From Takakia lepidozioides (lineage: Eukaryota > Streptophyta > Takakiopsida > Takakiales > Takakiaceae), in contig CM060731.1 in NCBI GenBank assembly GCA_030704615.1, positions 26,040,001-26,104,000 on the forward strand: DNA of 64,000 bases, in the 5' to 3' direction. Of this stretch, positions 12,101 through 21,328 are shown in pieces. Within the stretch, counting starts at the first letter, position 1; each line of letters begins with the position of its first letter. The position numbers and the translations under genes were made by a program. The notes beneath the pieces are model-generated. The model did not search any database, had not been told where the DNA came from, and was given only the letters and a program-made list of their open reading frames with translations.

Positions 12101-12525
12101 AGCCACATAATTAGCATATATACATGGAGTATGGTGATAATTGGGAAAGTCAGATGTGTATTTGGATGGCTTGTAGTTGGGGTTTGAGGTGAGGGGGGTT
12201 GCCATGCCAAAATCACATCCTAAAGAGCCTGGAGTGTTTTCATTGACAGAGCTGATAGCTTGAGACATGGGATGTTACAGAATGCATAATGTATAATGAA
12301 GTCATAGGATGACCAACTGACCAAAGGCCACTATCTGTTTTTCCTGCCTATAACAAAGCTGCAGCTGCTCGCATTCTAAAAGAGGGATTCTTGGTGCTCT
12401 TGCAGATGATTCCACCCAGAATATTTGACTACAAATCCCTGTGCATCGCCGATGACCATCCCGAGCCTCGTGAGAATCTTCCTGTTATGCAAAATGAGAA
12501 AGCCAACTGGGACGACATCTTTTGA
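194..12525 (+). CDS. PKG: cGMP-dependent protein kinase-like gene: four cyclic-nucleotide-binding domains plus AGC kinase, 17 exons traced, 5' end possibly incomplete
   Basis: Serine/threonine kinase expected to be switched on when cyclic nucleotide binds its N-terminal domains. Exons inferred from GT/AG sites with fully consistent phases: 194-357, 1745-1877, 2315-2347, 2604-2792, 3227-3355, 3654-3842, 4960-5140, 5800-6301, 6599-6817, 7449-7735, 8532-8741, 9040-9119, 9255-9365, 9653-9765, 10076-10358, 10757-10966, 12406-12525. Together they give about 1,050 codons. Order: short linker, CNB1 to CNB4, kinase, C-tail ending WDDIF then TGA. Plant PKGs such as the Arabidopsis PP2C/CNB/kinase fusion also carry a PP2C domain; none is visible here, and the window starts only 193 bp upstream, so it could lie outside. 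Four CNB domains recall green-algal and apicomplexan PKGs. The gene appears intact in the window. The first exon and true start codon are the least certain parts. Confidence 0.85.
1745..2792 (+). CDS. PKG: PKG exons encoding CNB domain 1 (cyclic-nucleotide-binding competent by motif)
   Basis: Three exons (1745-1877, 2315-2347, 2604-2792). They begin NHFLFGDLENDL, then IIKQGDVADNFYII, then DVGDFDILAKK. The phosphate-binding cassette reads SFGELAMMYDTTRNATVKA, with the FGEL glutamate and the arginine before ATV that contact the ribose and phosphate in canonical CNB domains. The domain ends WAVNRTTFKFIL. The exons splice in phase 0 at both internal junctions. Exon 1745 joins exon 194-357 in frame through a split serine codon. 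By motif this is one of two domains likely to bind cyclic nucleotide. Confidence 0.85.
3227..5020 (+). CDS. PKG: PKG exons encoding CNB domain 2 (degenerate binding cassette)
   Basis: Exons 3227-3355, 3654-3842 and the first part of 4960-5140. The sequence starts VLKEAPALKKLSTKD, passes ILKAGSNLDKVCVVQDG and ends at VMDRVLFTKDMLTAIRK. The cassette region reads VLGEAVLLNEETNNP and lacks the arginine-alanine-threonine element seen in CNB1, so nucleotide binding is doubtful. The domain may be structural, as in other multi-CNB PKGs. Phases are 0/0 at both introns. The intron between 3843 and 4959 contains a LINE 3' fragment. Confidence 0.8.
4320..4565 (+). mobile_element. LINE 3'-end fragment (zinc-binding region) in a PKG intron
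   Basis: The plus strand encodes CPACTGNNREI followed by an FHCPFYYEIRGR motif. This CxxC...H...C pattern is typical of the zinc-binding region after reverse transcriptase in plant non-LTR retrotransposons. Related copies lie at 11,396-11,735 and, in shorter form, near 6,380 and 7,745. It is only a remnant. Confidence 0.55.
5021..6817 (+). CDS. PKG: PKG exons encoding CNB domain 3 with a serine-rich, internally repeated insertion
   Basis: Exons 4960-5140 (second half), 5800-6301 and 6599-6817. The CNB core (VPAFLELSPSQLSGLAES ... GKEITRSGDIKG ... RIYVVQSGVVAMYRS) is split by about 130 residues rich in Ser, Asn and Lys. Near its end this insertion carries three degenerate copies of a 13-residue unit of the type QQSADKKGMNGS. 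The domain resumes as SVFGDECLLSNAK and ends LGPIQELLSR. It lacks the cassette arginine, so it is probably non-binding. An insertion inside the beta-barrel region should form an exposed, disordered loop. Confidence 0.78.
6380..6520 (+). mobile_element. Short LINE 3'-end remnant in a PKG intron
   Basis: Contains tactatgagatcaggg and ttcaaggaccagaagtacttgg, a diverged copy of the YYEIRGR ... YEDQKCL coding segment found at 11,480-11,570. Too short to say more. Confidence 0.4.
7449..8680 (+). CDS. PKG: PKG exons encoding CNB domain 4 (binding cassette with arginine)
   Basis: Exon 7449-7735 and the first part of 8532-8741. The domain starts KVPCLEYLTSTEITLLS, continues YKAGEPGDRLYIVHRG, and has cassette FLGEDALLSSEPRLSTM with the arginine in place. 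After the splice it ends AELFYLDRAVLEANLGPL and leads into the helix RELNELRRREN before the kinase. Joining 7735 to 8532 keeps the frame (split valine codon). By motif this domain and CNB1 are the likely nucleotide sensors. Confidence 0.82.
7745..8060 (+). mobile_element. LINE 3'-end remnant with terminal hairpin and ATTTC-rich tail, PKG intron
   Basis: Holds ttacgaggatcagaaatgct (YEDQKCL... LHEALTL), then a T/C-rich 3' untranslated stretch. The copy ends in the stem-loop ataagctctttgagctt (arms AAGCTC and GAGCTT) and a tail of repeated atttc units near 8,005-8,030. The same tail recurs at 11.2, 11.7 and 11.9 kb. Confidence 0.55.
8681..12525 (+). CDS. PKG: PKG exons encoding the AGC protein kinase domain and C-terminal tail
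   Basis: Kinase landmarks in order: glycine loop LLGTGLFGKVKLV (split by an intron at 8742-9039), catalytic lysine in YALKCV, the C-helix segment EEEHLRNEK, catalytic loop YRDLKPEN (the Tyr form is usual in AGC kinases), metal-binding DMG instead of DFG, activation segment RTYSMCGTPDYMAPE, then DYWALGCMIFEM and a substrate groove end NPETRLG ... HPFF. The AGC tail is in the small last exon (12406-12525), which ends WDDIF much like other PKGs. The activation-loop phospho-acceptor position is Ser rather than Thr. All catalytic residues other than the DFG phenylalanine are present, so activity is likely. Confidence 0.87.
11055..11395 (+). mobile_element. LINE 3' untranslated ends, two adjoining truncated copies, PKG intron
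   Basis: Two successive copies of the cccataagctct ... gagctttccg hairpin, then accatttcatttcatttc tails. No coding part is kept. They lie in the last PKG intron (10,967-12,405), which has collected several such ends. Confidence 0.5.
11396..11735 (+). mobile_element. LINE 3'-end fragment with zinc-binding coding remnant
   Basis: Encodes AGNYREIESEEHFFFHCPLY ... YYEIRGRF ... YEDQKCLAAYLHEALTL, the C-terminal zinc-binding tail of a LINE ORF2. The 3' hairpin (cataCGCTCtttGAGCttcc, one arm mutated) and ATTTC tail follow at 11,660-11,730. This is the best preserved of the six copies in this gene. Confidence 0.6.
11795..11925 (+). mobile_element. LINE 3' untranslated remnant in a PKG intron
   Basis: Only the end part survives, with cccataagctctttgagctt at 11,882-11,901 followed by tctgtggacgttatgg. 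No ATTTC tail is evident. Confidence 0.4.
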
Positions 12526-13137
12526 ACCACCATCTAGCTCACAGACTACAGTCAACTCATCTTCCATCTCTCCTGAACCCCTTCTAGCTACAGTAAATTA
12601 GTAGCATAATGGTCACTGCAGTGCACCGAATTGTCCTGGACACGATTGTGATATCAATCGGACAGTCAGTGATCAGAAATTTCACCCTCCGCCAAAAAGA
12701 TTTAAGGTTTTGGCTCTCACTGAGTTTGTTCTGTCTCCAAACATGAAAAGGATTAAAACAAGCCAAAGGCTTTGCATCCTGCTCTTGAGACCCATCTGAA
12801 TTGTCACTCTCAATGGCTAGTGCTGTTTGTTTTTCTGGCAAATTGTATTGAACTTGCGCACAAAATTTCTGAGATTGTGAAGAACCCATAGCCTGCAGTG
12901 CACTGTGATAGGGTGAGAAGGTTTTGAAAGTTAACCCCTGCCCAAGTACAAATTGAAAACACACACAAGTTTCACAACCCCTCCTCTGTAATTTGAGGCT
13001 ACAGACCTACCTTAGATGCATCCTTGAAAATGATCCTTACAAGTTCATTCAGGGTGTTGGTAGTGGTAGTTGGTGAGCGGGTGAGTAGGTGACAAAATGT
13101 TGGTGACCATAAAATCAAAAGTGAATATTATGTGAGC
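12526..13137. other. Downstream flank of PKG, nothing recognised
   Basis: About 0.6 kb after the PKG stop codon, expected to hold its 3' untranslated region. A 126-codon open frame on the minus strand (12,584-12,964) has no recognisable motif and is probably chance. Confidence 0.4.
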
Positions 13138-13345
13138 ACTTTTTCTTTTTTCTTTTTTTTGGGTTTCCAAAGCACTGGGCCTTGAGAGGGGAAATCCCCT
13201 TTCTGAGCCATGGAGACATTACAAGGGCAGAGCTCCAGCCTGAAGATAGAGAGACAGATGACAAAGGTTTGATTTGAACCCCAAATGCCCAGGCAAGTAA
13301 GAGTGGCTTACCACTACATCCCTATTGTGTACACACTAGGGTTAC
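13138..13345 (-). mobile_element. tRNA-derived SINE-like element, minus strand
   Basis: Read on the minus strand it has a tRNA-like head with A-box-like tagtggtaagccac and B-box ggggttcaaatc, then a body containing agggggatttcc-like sequence, and ends in an A-rich tail (a T-rich run at 13,138-13,160 on the plus strand). Related but distinct copies lie at 14.45-14.72 and 47.24-47.46 kb. The Pol III boxes are imperfect. Confidence 0.5.
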
Positions 13346-13791
13346 CTGTTCTAGTGACGACTTCTGAGAACAATGTTCAAATTTTACAAAAAGTTCAATG
13401 TTATTTTCATTGGAAATATATTTTATCAGGAAAAAAATATGAATAACATAAAAATGTAATGAAGGGGTCCGATTTGACGGCACTTTCGCTAGATTCAAGC
13501 AGCATTGGCTTCTTGAGAAAAAAGGATACTCTCGATAAATTGATCACTTATCCTCTCCTGTTGCCCCAATTACTGCCGTTAGAAAGTGTTTACCTTCCAA
13601 CTCGAAAAGTAGTAGCCTTTCAAGGTGAAGTGACACCATAAGTTAAGTGTGCTTTGGCAAGAGTTTTTTTTCCATTCCTTTCTTCTTACATGGTTCAATA
13701 TCTCTTTATGTTGTAAATTTTAAATAACAAATACAACAGATTTTTTAAAGACTACACTTCAATAAAATCAAAAATTGAAAATTATTTTTAA

Positions 13792-13796
<5 letters not shown>

Positions 13797-13825
<29 letters not shown>
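13797..13825. repeat. (TA)n microsatellite
   Basis: About 14 TA units in AT-rich DNA. A second run lies at 14,410-14,436 inside the hAT element. Confidence 0.9.
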
Positions 13826-13829
<4 letters not shown>

Positions 13830-14018
13830 CAATTAAATATAATCGTTTGTATTATATTGATGAAATGACTCTGGCTAGAGCTGACGTAACTAAGAGCCAC
13901 TTCATTTTATGGCTACTACTCTTCGTCAAGGGTGGGTTTTATAAAGGTTTTTCTAAATCAAAATTTTAGCAAGTAAATTTAAAATAATATAACATAGAGA
14001 CTAAATAGATGTACATAC

Positions 14019-15185
14019 CAGTGTTGGGCGGGTATATGAATTATGACCCGCCGGGTATATCAGGGTATATTGATATATGTATACCCTGGTGTGGCAAGTT
14101 TAGGTACCCGGATGTATACCCTTATATCAGGGTATATTTTTATGATATACCCTTATCCTTATATTTACCCTGCATCAAGACCCTCAATATACCCTACTTT
14201 CCTGAAGGGTATATGTTAAAATGAAGGGTACATCTAATCAGGGTATATAAGGGCCTTTTTGTGCCTTCATAGCCTTTATGTGCTAGGTCTTTTCTCTTTT
14301 TGTTGTGTTGTTAGTGAGCCTTGAGCTATAAGAAATCTCCAATCACAGCTAAAACAAATGTTACATATATTTCATTCCTTAAATGTCATATAACCCAAAC
14401 AATACCTCTTCAGATCTCGCATATATATATATATATATATATATAAGGAAACCTGACAGCCCACAATTTAGGTCCTTGAGGGGTTTTTATTTATTTATTT
14501 ATTTAAGGAAATCTGGGAGCGACAGCACACAATTCAGGCCCTTGAGGAGGGGAAAGATTAACCCCCTTTCATTTATGGGCCATGAGACCTACGGTACGAT
14601 CAACGCCCAGACATACCGTCACACAACAATCCCACACAGGGGGCAGGGCAGCAGGTTCGAACCCCAAACCACCTAATGACACACACTGTGCACTTACCAG
14701 CTGCGAAGACCAGGTATCTGGAAATATCGCAGTTTCAACTTGAACAGGTGGGATATCTTACGATATCTTAATTACCAGCCGATGTGCTTTTTTTATAATC
14801 TCAAACCTCCTCCATCTTGCATTGGAAATTAACACCAAAATATTATGCAATATCTTATCAATTTTCTCTTTTACCATAGATTGTTTTTTTTTTGTGTTTT
14901 GTACATATTGAAGAACATCATATATTCCTTTAAACCATTAAATTATATATTAATGGAAATAACTATCCATACCCGGAAACTATTCATACCCTCAGGGTAT
15001 ATTTTGGCATATATATCCATACTCGGGGGTTATATAGAAATCTGAAAATTTAATTTACCCATACCCGGAGGGTAAATAATTTTTTGAGATTTCAATTTAT
15101 CCATACCCAGAGGGTAAATGATTTGACAAAAATAATTTACTTATACCCTAAGGGTATATTAAATCAATTTACCCGCACAACACTG
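14019..15185. mobile_element. Non-autonomous hAT transposon, complete, 1,167 bp
   Basis: Left end CAGTGTTGGGCGGGTATA and right end (reverse complement) CAGTGTTGTGCGGGTAAA form terminal inverted repeats. They are flanked by a perfect 8-bp duplication GTACATAC (14,011-14,018 and 15,186-15,193), the size made by hAT transposases. The subterminal 200-300 bp at each end are packed with GGGTATA/GGGTAAA motifs in both orientations, as expected for hAT transposase binding sites. There is no transposase gene. A SINE (14.45-14.72 kb) is inserted inside, so it is older than that SINE. Confidence 0.88.
14450..14722 (-). mobile_element. tRNA-derived SINE nested in the hAT element
   Basis: Read on the minus strand: head gctggtaagtgcacagtgtg, B-box ggggttcgaacctgc, a body shared with 47.24-47.46 kb (including gacggtatgtct and catggcccataaatgaa), and a tail of AAAT units (TTTA repeats at 14,487-14,505 on the plus strand). 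The body similarity to the 47-kb copy over about 190 bp shows it is a dispersed family. Confidence 0.6.
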
Positions 15186-15193
15186 GTACATAC

Positions 15194-15860
15194 CAATGTT
15201 GTGTTGTGCGGGTAAATCATTTACCCGGATTTATCCGATGGGTAAATCAGGATAAGGGTAAATAATTTACTCGGGTTGGCCCATTTCATTTACCTTTATA
15301 CTTTCAGACGGATAAAGGATCTGAGGGCGTTACCACACGAGCGGCACTGGAAGCAAACGCGAGACTACTATTGGTCACTTCATGTCAGAGCGGCACCTTC
15401 ACCTACCAAACAAGAGGAACAGGAAGCAACGGCAAAGAAAAGTATGGCCGACGTGGTGCGGACGTGGAGCCTCTCCGCGGAAGTCGGATTTCCAGGGACT
15501 ACAGCCGGGAAATCCGAAATGTTAGGGAATCTTTTGTCGTGTTTCGCTCCTTCCCACCAGGGAGCTTGTCTCTCTCCTCTACCCTTTAGACAGATCGTTG
15601 TTTCTTGTCTCCCTTCTTGTCTCCTTATGCACACTGGATTGCCACTCGTGTGGTAGCAGTGTGGTTGTCGTGCTGACATGTACCTATGTTTTATTCCCAT
15701 CGCCCCTTATATCCCTAGCCAGGGACTTCCAGGTCATTGCCTCTCGTGTGGTAAGGCCCTGAGATACCCTTACCCATCTGAAGGGTATATAATTTCCATA
15801 TACCCTTATCCACGGGTAAATATAAATTTTTGGAGGGTAATAATAAAAGGGTTTTTTTTT
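15194..15860. mobile_element. Second hAT-like region with GGGTAAA motifs, one end only
   Basis: Directly after the duplication of the previous element comes CAATGTTGTGTTGTGCGGGT, which resembles the hAT end, followed by inverted GGGTAAA/TTTACCC motifs (15,210-15,275). GGGTATA motifs return at 15,765-15,850. No matching right terminus was found, so it may be truncated. The 15,280-15,700 interior has no recognised protein. Confidence 0.45.
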
Positions 15861-15925
15861 TAAGGTAAATAAAAAAACTCTTCTTCATCCCTAAGTATGA
15901 GGGCCTTCACTCAAGCTCCCACCAA

Positions 15926-16053
15926 CAGGCAGTAGCTCAGTTGGTAAAGTGCACACTGAGTGCCATCCGGATGACCCTGGGTCAAATCCTGCTACTTGAT
16001 GGGTGTGGTACGCTCTTCTCCCCTTTCTCTGCGCAGTGTCGCATCAGAAAGCC
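15926..16053 (+). mobile_element. tRNA-like SINE head (not a functional tRNA)
   Basis: Contains A-box tagctcagttggtaaagtg and B-box-like gggtcaaatcc about 45 bp apart, the layout of a tRNA. The acceptor and T stems do not pair properly and the anticodon arm is degenerate, so a tRNA-derived SINE is more likely than a tRNA gene. It abuts the Tourist-like MITE at 16,054. Confidence 0.5.
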
Positions 16054-16056
16054 TTA

Positions 16057-16389
16057 GAGCATCTCCACCAGGGGGTACACTAAACACCACTGCACGGTAA
16101 CCTCCCGCAGCCTCGAACACTCCCCTCCCCCAGCGGCAACTCCATCAATCGACCCTGCACATGTAATTTTCGATGACGTGCCTTGTTGCGGAGGCACCAC
16201 CTGGCAGACACCGCCTTACCATCATGCCATAAATGCACGCAAACGTACTTTTTAGTCGTTCCAGCAGGTACCGGTCGGGCTGACGAGGGCCTGTATCCTG
16301 CACCAAAGGGCCCCGGGGGTGCGGATACCAGGGCCAGGGGCTCAACTAGTACCGTTGTCGTGGCATTTAGGGACACCGGTGGGATGCTC
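16057..16389. mobile_element. Tourist-like (PIF/Harbinger) MITE, 333 bp
   Basis: Ends GAGCATCTCCACC and, reverse complemented, GAGCATCCCACC, flanked by the trinucleotide TTA on both sides (16,054-16,056; 16,390-16,392), the target used by PIF/Harbinger elements. The interior is GC-rich without coding capacity. A relative is at 56,441-56,814. Confidence 0.78.
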
Positions 16390-16744
16390 TTACGGCGAGG
16401 TTACTGAGAGGTTATTTTCTCTTCTCTCTATCAAGGGGCCTGATTTGTGAGCTGTCGCTCCCAGGTGTTTCCCTCTATATTTTTTTATTTTTTTTTTAAA
16501 GGTCCCTTGTGCTGCAAGCATCCTCCCCTCTATCACCATCTCCAAGGGCATACCATTATCATGCACCATCTAAGGGGGGCGTACCATTGTCGCTACGTAC
16601 TATATAAGGGCTTCATCTCTATGAAAAGCTTTGGGATTGTGTCAAGGGTCACTTAGCTTAGAGTGCACGGACGGGCTGTTTCCAATGCTATCAACTCAAC
16701 CTAGATCTCGGAGGCACTAGTTTCCATAATTTACGCTTCCTTTG
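16390..16744. other. No feature recognised
   Basis: T-rich stretch near 16,480-16,498, otherwise nothing that I can assign. Confidence 0.4.
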
Positions 16745-16995
16745 GGAGGCGTCATATATCATTGTTGTCAAAAGCCTTTTCAAAGTCCATCATAAGAACA
16801 GCTAGCTGAGGCTGGTCAGACAGATTTGCAAGATGCAATGCTTCGTTAACAACAAGTATGTTGTCAAAGAATCATACGGTTCTTAATGAAGCCAATCTGG
16901 TCCGGCCTTATGATCTTAGGGAGAAGCCGTTGCAACCACCAAGCCTATCTTTTAAAGGCCACAGCAGACTTCAACATCAAACGATAGGGTAATGA
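16745..16995 (-). pseudogene. LINE (non-LTR retrotransposon) reverse transcriptase fragment
   Basis: Reading on the minus strand gives RLLPKIIRPDQIGFIKNR, then after a stop and frameshift DNILVVNEALHLANL, then LAVLMMDFEKAFD. These are the conserved blocks before the catalytic palm of L1-type reverse transcriptases, including the first catalytic aspartate in the DFEKAFD block. The YADD block is absent. It is an old, truncated pseudogene of about 80 codons. Confidence 0.75.
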
Positions 16996-19340
16996 TAGGT
17001 TGATTTAATCAAAATTTCATCTTTGTTAATGGACCATTTTCTTTTATTTTAAACAATCATTAACTTCCATATGTTATTGGATCTCAGTACTAAGAAGATT
17101 TTACTACTGTTCATCATTTTTGCCCTACTAGTTGAGTACTACATCATAGCATTATCTAATTTATTATTGCAACTTCATTAGTAGTATGATAAACAGTTTA
17201 TATCTACTCTAGTAAATATTTTATGACTTTTGAGAATAGTTTTCATCTATTTATTTCCAATAATTGAAATTATATAATAAATTACTGTAGTGCTTTGCTG
17301 GCATTACGTGGGAGTTACTATTATTTTGATTACTCGACTAGTTGCATGATTTACAGTTATTAATCGCTACTACAGTTGTTTCAGTGGGTCATATATCACT
17401 CTTGAAGATTGCAACTACAATAAGAACTACTGACATTACCTACTGGAAAATTTTACCACTACACATGCTTGAGTCCATAATATTGAACATTATATACATA
17501 TCATTGACATACTTAGTTGTTGAAATACTCCCGTCCAAATCAAAAGATGCCACCAAACACTTTATGAGGGTCAATAACCATTGCTGAATGGTTCTTCGTA
17601 CTTGATATCGCAGACTTAATATTTGTTTGTGGTACTTTTGTCGAACATTTTAATGTGCGTATTGATTGACCAATTGCGTGAATCATACTTCGCAATATAA
17701 TGTTGGAGCATCTAACTTAGGCACTAACTTTTCGAGTCGTTTCATCTGGTCTGCGACATTTTTGTTATAGTGGTGAGTTGCAAATTTGCATTTTGACAAC
17801 CCATCTTTAAATCGGAGAAAAACCGGATGGTGTGGGTGTATCATTATTTTAATGGCTATGCATGGGTTCCCACAATAATTGAGATTGAAGATGACATCTT
17901 TGAGATCCAATCAAACATATCCAAAGTGTTTGACATCAGAGGACGGTTGTCCATTGTTTTTTGTTGTTTAACGAATTTTAACCCCTCAAAATATAAAGAA
18001 ATACAAATTGTTTCCTCTTCCATCAATAGTGATCAAGAAGCACGACGTCTTTGATGTTGTTTCTTAGTGTATACACTTATAGCATCATGTGGGATGATTA
18101 GATCTTCAAGATCCATCTTTATATTGAATGGGTCAATAACATATCATCGACATCGCCCTGAACCAATCCATAAAATCCTCGAATATCGTTGGTACAATAA
18201 ATTGTTGAAATGATATGAACTGCGATGTTTCTATAAATTCGGAGTTTTGCGTAGGTCCTCAATAGAGAGGTTTGTAGTCTGTTTAATTTGCTTGCACACT
18301 AGACATGAAGAACATTTCTATCCTACAAAGCTCTCTCAAATGTACGTACATGGCGGCAGCGGTAAAAAGCAGAAGGAGGAAGAGAGAAAAGAAATAGCCA
18401 CATCGTCCATGATCATGTTCCTACTTTGCTCGATCCATGCAGCAACAGAAGCAGCAACAGAGTAGCAAGAGGCCCATTACCCCCAGAGTCAGCCACACCA
18501 ATGCAAGTCTAAAGTAAGGAATTCCTCTGAAACCCACCGACTGCCCACACATGCCATTAGATGCATTGCGTGCAAAGCTCTTCTGAAGGACTTAACGTTC
18601 CCTAGCAAAAACCAAACTTGCAATTACAATGTCGATCTAGTAAGTACCCCAAGTTATTTGTATGCTCATCTCTAATGGATTCAATATTGGTCTCATGGAG
18701 AAATACAATTTTGACGAACAAAACAAAACAAAACATTGATACAAGAAGAAAACAAAGTTAAATATCATTATTCCGAAAAATATATATTTGTATTTCAACA
18801 ATCATGTGTCACTTACAATTGATTGTGATATGGATGATATCCGTGAACATGACATGATAACTAATATTTTCTTTGAAACTTATCTTTTTTGAAAACTTGA
18901 TGTCTATAAATAAAGATTCTGAGAGACATGTTGAAAGGTCTATCGCGTTATTAGTTTTTTTTTAATAGTCAATTGACATATTCAGCTATTTATGTTTAAT
19001 CCCCAACACAAAATGCACTTACAAAGATAAGAACCTTAGCAACCCAGGAGAAAACGGGCCAACATCGAGGGAATGTGTTTCCTCACCAGCGCCTTTCTGG
19101 ATGGGAAGCGGACCTTCCCATCTCTCCTCAGCACCATCCTCCTTAGCCAAGGGTTCTCTACAGCTGATAAAGAAACAAAGCCCTCAGCTATGTAAAGAAC
19201 TAGGTCCTCCAAGAATTTTTGAAAGGATCAGTGTAGGTTCCACCATGAGCTGTTTTCATATGTATATACACCTCTACAGACCTAGGCTAGATCGCCCTTC
19301 TTGTAGGAGGTGCTTGATCCAAAAAATTCAGTGATGGCGC
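16996..19340. other. AT-rich stretch without recognised genes
   Basis: About 2.3 kb, strongly AT-rich. Short open frames on both strands (for example 17,683-17,910 minus) show no motif I can identify. It may be decayed transposon sequence. Confidence 0.4.
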
Positions 19341-19344
19341 TAGG

Positions 19345-19883
19345 GTTTACCTTCTGCCTTCTTGCACGGTTGCCTGGCATCTTGGCTACTCTCCAACCTC
19401 AATTTCTCCACAGTTTTGTAGCGCTCCAGATCTGGTCCATGCTCATTCAACAGAGTGCTTGGTCATGGATGTGTTGCCATGGCCGGGGTTGTATTTCATA
19501 ATATCTTTCCGCGATCTTGTTGTGTTGTTGTCGCTTTGCACTGACGCTGTAGGGTGGCAGATGACACAGCGCATCACCTGGGGTTTTTGGGCGTCCACCG
19601 ACATTGCTAGATCGTTGAGGCGGAAGAACGCCCAAACAATGCTATTTCTGTGATAAGGCACCCAAAACTTCCAAGGCTGCACCTAATCTGGTGCCTCTTG
19701 AGTATCACCAGCATCTTCACGCTCGTGCGCAGTACTGGTTGTGGCTTGTGTCTCTAGCCCCAATTCCACTGTGACTCCAGTAGTGTCACCTGCATCTATG
19801 AAGGGAAACTCCACAGAAAAAGAAATGTCAACGTCTTCCGTGCTTAGATCTGCTTTTGTAGAGCTTATACACGATGTGCTCAA
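19345..19883 (-). pseudogene. hAT-type transposase N-terminal fragment with BED-like zinc finger
   Basis: On the minus strand an acidic stretch is followed, after a stop at 19,683, by VMRCVICHPTAS ... GNTSMTKHSVE. The spacing CxxC ... HxxxH fits a BED zinc finger, the DNA-binding head of many hAT transposases. After another stop the frame goes on as EHGPDLERYKTVEKL. Frameshifts and stops mark it as a relic. The unrelated-strand C-terminal hAT fragment at 61.1 kb could be from the same superfamily. Confidence 0.5.
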
Positions 19884-20696
19884 CCCCTAACCCCAAGAAT
19901 CTGATAGCTGCAGATGCTAGCACGACTTCAAAGCAACAAAAAAAAAAAACAAAACAACACCAGATGCACATTTAAGAAAGAAGGAGAGGAAATCCGTCTG
20001 AAAACCCTACCAAACTTCTAGACATGAAGGCACAACCGTGCAAAAACGCCTCCCAGTGCCACAATCTCATCAAATCTGCCTCAAATCTGCCTCCATCTTC
20101 ATTGAAGTGCCCTCTTGAAAACGCTCTATGTAGTTAGTATCCCTAACCTCAAACTACCCTAGACCCTACCCCTGCATCCCGTCCCTCAACCGATGCATGC
20201 ATGGTATTGGAGTGGTAACGCGAGGAAGAAGACCCGACTGGTATGTTTTGCACTAGGGTTTTACAAGTCCATAGTCCGACACTTGTAAAGCATGTTCTGA
20301 GTTGGGGTTTCAACCTCAAGCCTAGATAGAGCATGGCTCTTGAAGTGGCAGGTGTAGGGGGCTGGAATAGGCTCTAAGACAGATGCTATGGCCAAGGGAA
20401 ATGCTTGAATGAGTGCTCACAAGGGCTGGAAACCAGCAAGGCTTGGTTGTTTGCCATTGAGTTTAGTGGCGTGTTTGGGGAGTCTAAGTGAGAAAGAAGG
20501 CTTGGTTTGTGGCAACCATCTTCCTCATGGCTTAGGGCTACTATTGGTGGTGTGTGGGAGCCGAAAGAGCAAGAATACCTTGCTGATTTCTTCACAGCCG
20601 CCATAGCTCGGTGCAAAGAAGCCTAGAGTCCAAGAGACACAAACCCTAGCTTGGCGTGGCTAAACCCCTTGGAGAAATGGCTAAACTGTCATGAGT
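19884..20696. other. No feature recognised
   Basis: Several short open frames on both strands, none with a recognisable domain. Confidence 0.35.
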
Positions 20697-20990
20697 GGCC
20701 TGTGGGGCTGTGACAGGCTGTGATGGGCTGTGATGAGCTGTGCCCTATGACCTTTGTAGGGCTATGACAGGCTGTGCCTATGGCCTTTGGGGTTGTGATG
20801 GGCTGTGACAGGCTGTGACATGTAGCCTTTGGGGCTGTGACGGGCTGTGATAGGCTGCGGCCTGTGGGGCTGTGACCCTGTGACCTGTGTAGGGTTGTGA
20901 CAGGCTGTGACCAGTGATCTGTGTGGGCATGTGCTGGTCTATGGTGGCCCGTGTTGACCTGTGGACGGCATGTGCTGACTCGTGGAGGCA
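20697..20990 (+). repeat. Minisatellite of GGCTGTGA-type units
   Basis: Degenerate tandem units of about 10 bp (gggctgtgac, aggctgtgat, gagctgtg), sometimes in higher-order groups of about 60 bp with gcctttggggttgtga. It lies about 340 bp upstream of the first gypsy gag and might belong to that element's LTR or leader. Confidence 0.75.
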
Positions 20991-21328
20991 CTGGTGGACT
21001 GCCTAAGGACTGGCATGTGGTCTTGAAGGCCGAATTTTGAAGCTCGTGGAGGGCGGTTTGAGGAGTATCTTCATAATATTCCCATGGTCATGCAAGTGAG
21101 GGAAGAGAGGAGAGGAAGACCATCATTGTTTCTCATGTGGTGAGGTTGGAGGTGATGACCAGCCAACCATAGGAGTGCTTGCTGTGGATGCAGGTACAGG
21201 TTTAGGCTATGTTAGGAACCTAGTATTCCAAACCATAAGCCGCGACAGGTTCTCTACCCAGTTACCTTGTGGAGAGGGGGTTAGGGACATGTTCATGATT
21301 GGTTGAATGACAGTTTGTCAACACGGAG

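Noticed and set aside
12584-12964. 126-codon minus-strand open frame after PKG
   Set aside because: No domain, no splice context; probably chance in a 3' flank.
15276-15656. 126-codon plus-strand open frame between GGGTAAA-rich blocks as a gene
   Set aside because: No domain is recognised and overlapping frames on both strands are equally open.
14019-15860. Interstitial telomeric repeat (GGGTATA/GGGTAAA units)
   Set aside because: Units are not in uniform tandem, occur in both orientations, and are explained by hAT subterminal motifs. They are not TTTAGGG.
15926-16000. tRNA gene
   Set aside because: A and B boxes are present, but acceptor and T stems do not pair and the anticodon arm is degenerate. 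A SINE head is more likely.
17683-18054. Overlapping open frames suggesting a retrotransposon remnant
   Set aside because: No catalytic or structural motif could be identified in the AT-rich sequence.
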